From the NCBI GenBank assembly GCA_036821485.1, contig DAISJM010000044.1, positions 1 through 27,884 of the forward strand: a DNA stretch of 27,884 nt, read 5' to 3'. The notes under the pieces were generated by a model. The model had not been told where the DNA came from. It saw only the letters and a list, made by a program, of their open reading frames with translations, and did no database searches. Made by a program: the position numbers and the translations under genes. The DNA is from DAISJM01 sp036821485 (GTDB lineage Bacteria; Verrucomicrobiota; Kiritimatiellia; CAIQIC01; JAGNIJ01). This document shows positions 23,702 to 27,884 of this stretch, in pieces (within the stretch, counting starts at the first letter, position 1; the number at the start of each line of letters is the position of its first letter).

Positions 23702-25086
23702 CAGAAACCCTCATATGGGCCACGGCCGGAGTCCTCTTGCTCGCGATGCTGATTGTGTACCGGCGCACGCACGATCCGCTGCACCCCATCATGTACCTCG
23801 CCCCCATGCTGGGGTACATCCACGTCTACATCCCTTCCATTTACTACTACCGTGATCAGTTGGTGGATTACTTCCCCGATCCATCCCAGTTGGAATATGC
23901 CCTGACCTACACACTGGTCGCCATCATCGCCTTCTGCATGGGTTGCGCCGCCCCAAAAATCCCTCCACGCGCCATGCAATTCGTGCGCGCACCCCTGAAA
24001 CTCACCCCCCACGCTGCCGAGGTGTTGAAGAAGGTCAGTTACATCATGGCCGCCGTGGGCATCGCGGCCTATTTCTACGGTCTGAGCAGAACCGGGGGAC
24101 TCTTCGAGGCCTACAGCCGACCCAAAGGCGGCGGTTCAACCGCCAGCGGCTACATATCCAGCGCCTATCTCCTGACCATCCCCGCACTGATGCTGTATCT
24201 GATCTCGCGGCGCAGCCGGAAGATGGATTTCCGGACGTCGATGATCGTTCTTCTCTTCCTGAGCCCGCATCTGCTTCACGGCTTTCTCTCTGCCTCACGC
24301 GGAACCACATTCCTCGCCCTCGCCGCCATGCTCTTCGGATGGTACTTGGCCACCGCGCAACGCCCCTCCCTCCACCTGACGCTTGCCGGATTCGTCGGCC
24401 TCGGCCTGCTCATGCTGTTTCTCAAGACGTATCGGCGCGATATCTACATCGGATCTGACTTCGCTTTTGACAGCACTCGCGCAATCGAGGCCTTTGCACC
24501 GTCTAAACCCACCGTCGGCGACACAAGCGTCTTTTCCTATGGGTTGATTCTGGCTTCCTCCCACCACGACTTCCACTACTGGGGACAGCGCCTGCTCGTC
24601 CAACTCCTGATCCGCCCCATTCCCCGCCAGCTATGGCCCACGAAGTACGAGGACATGGGCATGGGCTGGATGGTGACCCAGCCCGGCACGGCCGGTCTTT
24701 CCAACACCGACTGGGTCGAGGCCGTCGGATGGTTTCCGGATCGCGGCTCGGCCGCCGGCCTCATAGCCGACTCCTTCCTGGAATTCGCCTGGGGTGGTCT
24801 CGCCCTCTGCTTCGTCATCGGTTATCTCTATGCCTACCTGTGGAGACAGGCGTTGATCCACCGGGGTGTATGGAACCTGCTCTACTTCGAGGCAGCCGTC
24901 GTTTCTGTTTTCATCCCTACGCAAAGCTTCATCTCCGCATGGCTCTATCGGTTCACCTTCCTGGCCATTCCCACACTCCTCATTATGTTGTGGATTCGCC
25001 ATCGCGTAAGGAAGGCGGAGGAAGGCGGCCGAATGACGCCGCGCATCCCGGAGAAGATCATCAACCTGGTCGACTGGAGATCATGA
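23698..25086 (+). CDS. oligosaccharide repeat-unit polymerase-like membrane protein (Wzy-like)
   Basis: The product is 462 residues. ATG 23698 overlaps the previous stop (ATGA). About 10-12 membrane helices are visible, starting with LIWATAGVLLLAMLIVY. A cytoplasmic or periplasmic linker follows the third helix, then SYIMAAVGIAAYFYGL, and a central LLFLSPHLLHGFLSASRGTTFLALAA that carries the S-x-S-R-G motif of polymerases. A large loop (about 270-350) has RPIPRQLWPTKY, and the end is basic and soluble. This matches O-antigen polymerases of the oligosaccharide repeat-unit polymerase type (EpsG/Wzy-like), different from the ligase-type protein at 7926. It would join repeat units in the periplasm on undecaprenyl diphosphate. 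Confidence 0.8.
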   Translation: MTETLIWATAGVLLLAMLIVYRRTHDPLHPIMYLAPMLGYIHVYIPSIYYYRDQLVDYFPDPSQLEYALTYTLVAIIAFCMGCAAPKIPPRAMQFVRAPLKLTPHAAEVLKKVSYIMAAVGIAAYFYGLSRTGGLFEAYSRPKGGGSTASGYISSAYLLTIPALMLYLISRRSRKMDFRTSMIVLLFLSPHLLHGFLSASRGTTFLALAAMLFGWYLATAQRPSLHLTLAGFVGLGLLMLFLKTYRRDIYIGSDFAFDSTRAIEAFAPSKPTVGDTSVFSYGLILASSHHDFHYWGQRLLVQLLIRPIPRQLWPTKYEDMGMGWMVTQPGTAGLSNTDWVEAVGWFPDRGSAAGLIADSFLEFAWGGLALCFVIGYLYAYLWRQALIHRGVWNLLYFEAAVVSVFIPTQSFISAWLYRFTFLAIPTLLIMLWIRHRVRKAEEGGRMTPRIPEKIINLVDWRS

Positions 25087-26243
25087 CCACCCCCATGCCC
25101 CAGCACATCGCGGTCGCCATGCTCGGCGCACGACGAAACTATGCCGTGCCGCGCGCGCTCGCCGCCGCAGGCGTGCTCGAACAATTCTTCACCGACCTGC
25201 TGGCCATGCGCCATCCCTCCGGATTGCCGCGCGAGAAGACTGTGACCTTTCCTCTTTTCGGCATCGCCCGCGCCCTGCGTCGGCGCGGCCTCCGGACCCG
25301 CGACAAAGTGCTCCGCGATTACCTCCGCGTAAATCGCCGCTTCTGCGATCACATCCTGCATCATGGTCTCGGCAACGCAGACGCCATCTATGCATTCAAC
25401 GCTGCCGCATTGGAACTTTTTGAGGATACTTCGGCCCCACGCGTGCGCATTCTGGATCAGATCACCGCGCCTTGGTCGATCGAAGAACCTCTCGTCGCTG
25501 CAGAGCGGGCGCGCTGGCCGGATTGGGAGGCGGGTTCCGTTTCCGAAAGCGACTGGCGCCCTCTCGCAGACCGCGAATCTCGTGAATGGGCGCTGGCGGA
25601 TGTCATCATCTGTGGTTCGACCCATGTTGCGGCCTGCGTCGAGCAGGCGGGCGGACCCGCGGCCAAATGCAGGGTGGTTCCCTACGGCGTGGGAGCGACC
25701 GGACTCCACCCCACTCCCCGCCAACACGAGGGTCCGCTTCGCGCCCTTTTCGCCGGCTCCCTTGAACTCCGCAAGGGCATTCCCTATTTGCTGGAAGCCG
25801 CCCGCGCGCTGCCGCGTGGCGACGTGATCTTCCGGGCTGCAGGACGATCACGCATGACATCGCGCGCACTCGCCGCGGTCTCCGCACACGTGGAGATTCG
25901 TGGTGCTGTTCCGCGTTCTGCGATCGCCACGGAATATGCATGGGCCGATGTGCTCGTGCTGCCCTCCATCTCCGAAGGCTCGGCTAACGTGTGCTACGAG
26001 GCCATGGCGTGCGGTCTGCCGGTGATCACCACCGCGGAAGCCGGCTCGATCGTGCGCGACGGCACGGACGGATTCATTATCCCGGCCCGCTCCGCCGGAG
26101 ATATTGCAGATCGTCTATGCCAACTCGCCTCGGATCGGAAGCGCCTGCGCGCCATGGGCGACAGTGCCGCCAACCGCATCCGCGAGTTTTCCGTCGAACA
26201 TTATGGCGAACGGCTCTTGGAAGCTTTGCGTGGAGATTCATGA
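25083..26243 (+). CDS. GT4 family glycosyltransferase
   Basis: The product is 386 residues. ATG 25083 overlaps the previous stop (ATGA); the longer upstream frame is a shadow of the polymerase gene. N-terminal lobe: IAVAMLGARRNYAVPRALAA, DAIYAFNAAALELFE, ILDQITAPWSIEEPL. Hinge: CRVVPYGVGATGLHP. C-terminal lobe: ALFAGSLELRKGIPYLLEAAR, WADVLVLPSISEGSANVCYEAMACGLP with the E-x7-E donor motif, then AGSIVRDGTDGFIIPARSAGDIADRL. Resembles GT4 enzymes that start with a short loop lacking the GG pair. Donor unknown. Confidence 0.88.
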   Translation: MTTPMPQHIAVAMLGARRNYAVPRALAAAGVLEQFFTDLLAMRHPSGLPREKTVTFPLFGIARALRRRGLRTRDKVLRDYLRVNRRFCDHILHHGLGNADAIYAFNAAALELFEDTSAPRVRILDQITAPWSIEEPLVAAERARWPDWEAGSVSESDWRPLADRESREWALADVIICGSTHVAACVEQAGGPAAKCRVVPYGVGATGLHPTPRQHEGPLRALFAGSLELRKGIPYLLEAARALPRGDVIFRAAGRSRMTSRALAAVSAHVEIRGAVPRSAIATEYAWADVLVLPSISEGSANVCYEAMACGLPVITTAEAGSIVRDGTDGFIIPARSAGDIADRLCQLASDRKRLRAMGDSAANRIREFSVEHYGERLLEALRGDS

Positions 26244-26884
26244 TGTCCCCCGCTCATCACGAGAAGCTATCGCCCCGCGGCTATGAATCAGCGTCGGCGT
26301 GCTGCCACCACGCAGATATGAATGCCGCCATCCGCCGGCTGTTTCCCCGCTGTCCGCCGAACGCCCGCATCCTCGACGCCGGCTGCGGCAACGGCGTTCT
26401 GGCCGGAACTCTGCTGAAGGAAGGATTCAGAGTGACGGGCATCGATGTCTCGCAGACGGGTATCGATCTGTGTCGTCGCGCCTACCCGGATGGCGTTTTT
26501 CACCTGGCCTCCGTCAGTGATGACCACTTTGTCGATCTCGTTGGAACGGGCTATGACCTCATCATCTCAGCCGAGGTCATTGAACATCTCTACTCGCCGG
26601 CAGCTTTTCTGAAGAACTGCCGCCAGGCACTCAGCGACGGGGGCAGCCTGATCATCACCACTCCCTACCACGGGTATCTGAAGAATCTGCTCCTCGCTTT
26701 GAAGAACGGCATGGACCATCACTTCCAGCCCTGCGTGGAAGGCGGTCACATCAAGTTCTGGTCCAAGACCACCCTCTATGCGGCCCTCCGCGCAGCCGGA
26801 TTTCAGCCCTCGGCCTTTGCCGGCATCGGCCGCATCCCTGGACTCTGGAAATCGATGATCGTTCGCTCGGAAAAGACAGCATGA
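26240..26884 (+). CDS. SAM-dependent methyltransferase (class I)
   Basis: The product is 214 residues from ATG 26240, which overlaps the previous stop (ATGA). The next codon is also ATG (26243), and GGAG at 26232-26235 fits the second slightly better (7 nt). Motif I RILDAGCGNGVLAGTLL near residue 40, strand 2 TGIDVSQTGIDLCRRA, then YDLIISAEVIEHLYSPAAF and LSDGGSLIITTPYHGYLKNLLLA, followed by HHFQPCVEGGHIKFWSKTTLYAAL. The last part is typical of UbiG/Methyltransf_23-like enzymes in glycan clusters. Probable sugar or lipid-carrier methylation; substrate unknown. Confidence 0.87.
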   Translation: MMSPAHHEKLSPRGYESASACCHHADMNAAIRRLFPRCPPNARILDAGCGNGVLAGTLLKEGFRVTGIDVSQTGIDLCRRAYPDGVFHLASVSDDHFVDLVGTGYDLIISAEVIEHLYSPAAFLKNCRQALSDGGSLIITTPYHGYLKNLLLALKNGMDHHFQPCVEGGHIKFWSKTTLYAALRAAGFQPSAFAGIGRIPGLWKSMIVRSEKTA

Positions 26885-27884
26885 AGCTCTGGCTGCTCAC
26901 CAACACTCCAAGTTCGTACCAGATGGAATTCTTCCGCGCCATTCACCGCGACGGACGAATCGCCTTGGATGTTCGCTTCATGCGCGCCGTGCATAGGAAG
27001 GCCGATCCCGTCGCGGAAACGGAAACAGGATTTCCCTGCCGCATTATGCGCGCCGTGGGCCCTGAGAGCTGGCGTGACGAATTCAGGCTGCACCCCACGG
27101 CCCTCAAGGAGTGTCTGCGTGGCGGGCACGATTTCTACATCCTCTCCGGCCACTACACGAGCATCACGTTCCTGTTCTGCGCTCTGTTCCTTTCGCTACG
27201 CCGCCGGCCCTGGGCCATGTGGCTCGAGCAACCGTGGCCCGCCGATTACCGACCCCCGTGGGCAACCCGTACCAGTTCGCGCATTCCCGGCGCAAGAACC
27301 GTACGGCGCGTGGTACTCTCCACGCTGCTCCGCATGTGTCGTGGCGTCCTCTGCATCGGCACCGCCGCCGTGGAGGCCTATCAGGCTTTGGGTGCATCAG
27401 CGCACAAACTCCATTTCCTCCCGTACTTCTGCGACACATCCCGCTTCGAACATCCCGACGCGGCCGCAGTCGCCGCACGGCGAACTCAGTTGTCCCTTTC
27501 AGGCGGACCTGTCTTTATTTTCTCCGGAGCATTGATTCCACGAAAAGGCGTGGATGTCCTCCTCTCCGCCTTCGCCGACGTCACCCGACGCTTTCCCTCA
27601 GCCGAACTTGTGATTCTTGGCGACGGTCCGCTTCACGAAGCGCTGGCCGCGGGCGTCGATGCATCGATTCGGCACCGCGTGCATTTTGCCGGACAGGTGC
27701 CGCAGGAGGATCTCCCGGCCTATTTCGGCGCGGCCAGCGTGTTTGTGTTTCCATCCCGGCACGATGGATGGGCCGTCGTCATCAACGAGGCCTGCGGAGC
27801 CGGATTGCCCATCGTTGCCACACGATCAACAGGCGCGGTTCGGGATCTTGTCACCGACGGCTTCAACGGGTTCGTCGTTGATCG
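26881..27884 (+). CDS. GT4 family glycosyltransferase, cut by window edge
   Basis: It is open from ATG 26881 (ATGA overlap with the previous stop) to the window end, 334 codons, so the C-terminus is missing. Start: KLWLLTNTPSSYQMEFFRAI. PWAMWLEQPW and GVLCIGTAAVEAYQALG belong to the N-terminal lobe, HFLPYFCDTSRFEHP to the hinge, and VFIFSGALIPRKGVDVLLSAF and LVILGDGPLHEAL to the C-terminal lobe. The donor motif reads SRHDGWAVVINEACGAGLP: Asp-Gly-Trp replaces the usual Glu-Gly-x at the first acidic position while the second Glu is kept. Followed by TGAVRDLVTDGFNGFVV, a complete-looking GT4 end. Only the last helices are likely missing. Confidence 0.9.
   Translation, partial: MKLWLLTNTPSSYQMEFFRAIHRDGRIALDVRFMRAVHRKADPVAETETGFPCRIMRAVGPESWRDEFRLHPTALKECLRGGHDFYILSGHYTSITFLFCALFLSLRRRPWAMWLEQPWPADYRPPWATRTSSRIPGARTVRRVVLSTLLRMCRGVLCIGTAAVEAYQALGASAHKLHFLPYFCDTSRFEHPDAAAVAARRTQLSLSGGPVFIFSGALIPRKGVDVLLSAFADVTRRFPSAELVILGDGPLHEALAAGVDASIRHRVHFAGQVPQEDLPAYFGAASVFVFPSRHDGWAVVINEACGAGLPIVATRSTGAVRDLVTDGFNGFVVD

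Overview
The window is a GC-rich (roughly 60%) piece of a Gram-negative chromosome, almost entirely devoted to making and exporting a cell-surface polysaccharide. The envelope is clearly double-membraned: there is a lipoprotein outer-membrane export channel of the Wza type, a beta-barrel outer-membrane protein ending in phenylalanine, and a Wzc-type co-polymerase. No rRNA or marker gene is present, so taxonomy is a guess. The multi-PAS kinase style, strong GGAGG ribosome-binding sites and gene content would fit the PVC group (Kiritimatiellota/Verrucomicrobiota) or a deltaproteobacterium-like lineage.

Layout. (1) Positions 1-2122, minus strand: a large sensor protein with five PAS domains, cut by the window edge before its output domain. 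(2) 2380-4253: a small envelope block with two secreted transthyretin-like (carboxypeptidase-regulatory-like) proteins on the plus strand. They flank a minus-strand outer-membrane beta-barrel gene and a palindromic interspersed repeat (2854-2946). (3) 4416-9884: export/polymerisation block with a Wza-like lipoprotein, a Wzc-like tyrosine autokinase (TTG start, strong promoter in front) and an O-antigen ligase/polymerase-family membrane protein with a C-terminal TPR. (4) 10111 to the window end: one uninterrupted run of 15 plus-strand genes with no gap larger than about 7 nt and mostly NTGA or TGATG overlaps. It opens with a WecA/TagO-like initiating phosphoglycosyl transferase carrying an extra C-terminal domain. 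Next come an ABC exporter pair (Wzm/Wzt with a C-terminal glycan-binding domain), seven glycosyltransferases (two GT2-like, five GT4-like), five SAM-dependent methyltransferase-like proteins, one cytoplasmic alpha/alpha-toroid protein of unknown role and a second Wzy-like polymerase. The last glycosyltransferase is cut by the window edge.

How it may work together (inference): the WecA-like enzyme loads undecaprenyl phosphate with a first sugar phosphate. The GT4/GT2 enzymes extend it, and the methyltransferases decorate or cap it. Wzt/Wzm could export a finished or capped chain, while the two Wzy-like proteins plus Wzc/Wza are the hallmarks of the other, Wzy-dependent route. No Wzx flippase is visible here, so the cluster looks mixed or serves more than one glycan. 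Two good sigma70-type promoters with the same -10 (TATGAT, preceded by GG) precede the second transthyretin-like gene and wzc. A weaker relative lies at the head of a hairpin-rich leader of about 165 nt in front of the long operon.

No stretch longer than 300 bases lacks a gene. I see no tRNA, rRNA, CRISPR array, transposase or phage gene.
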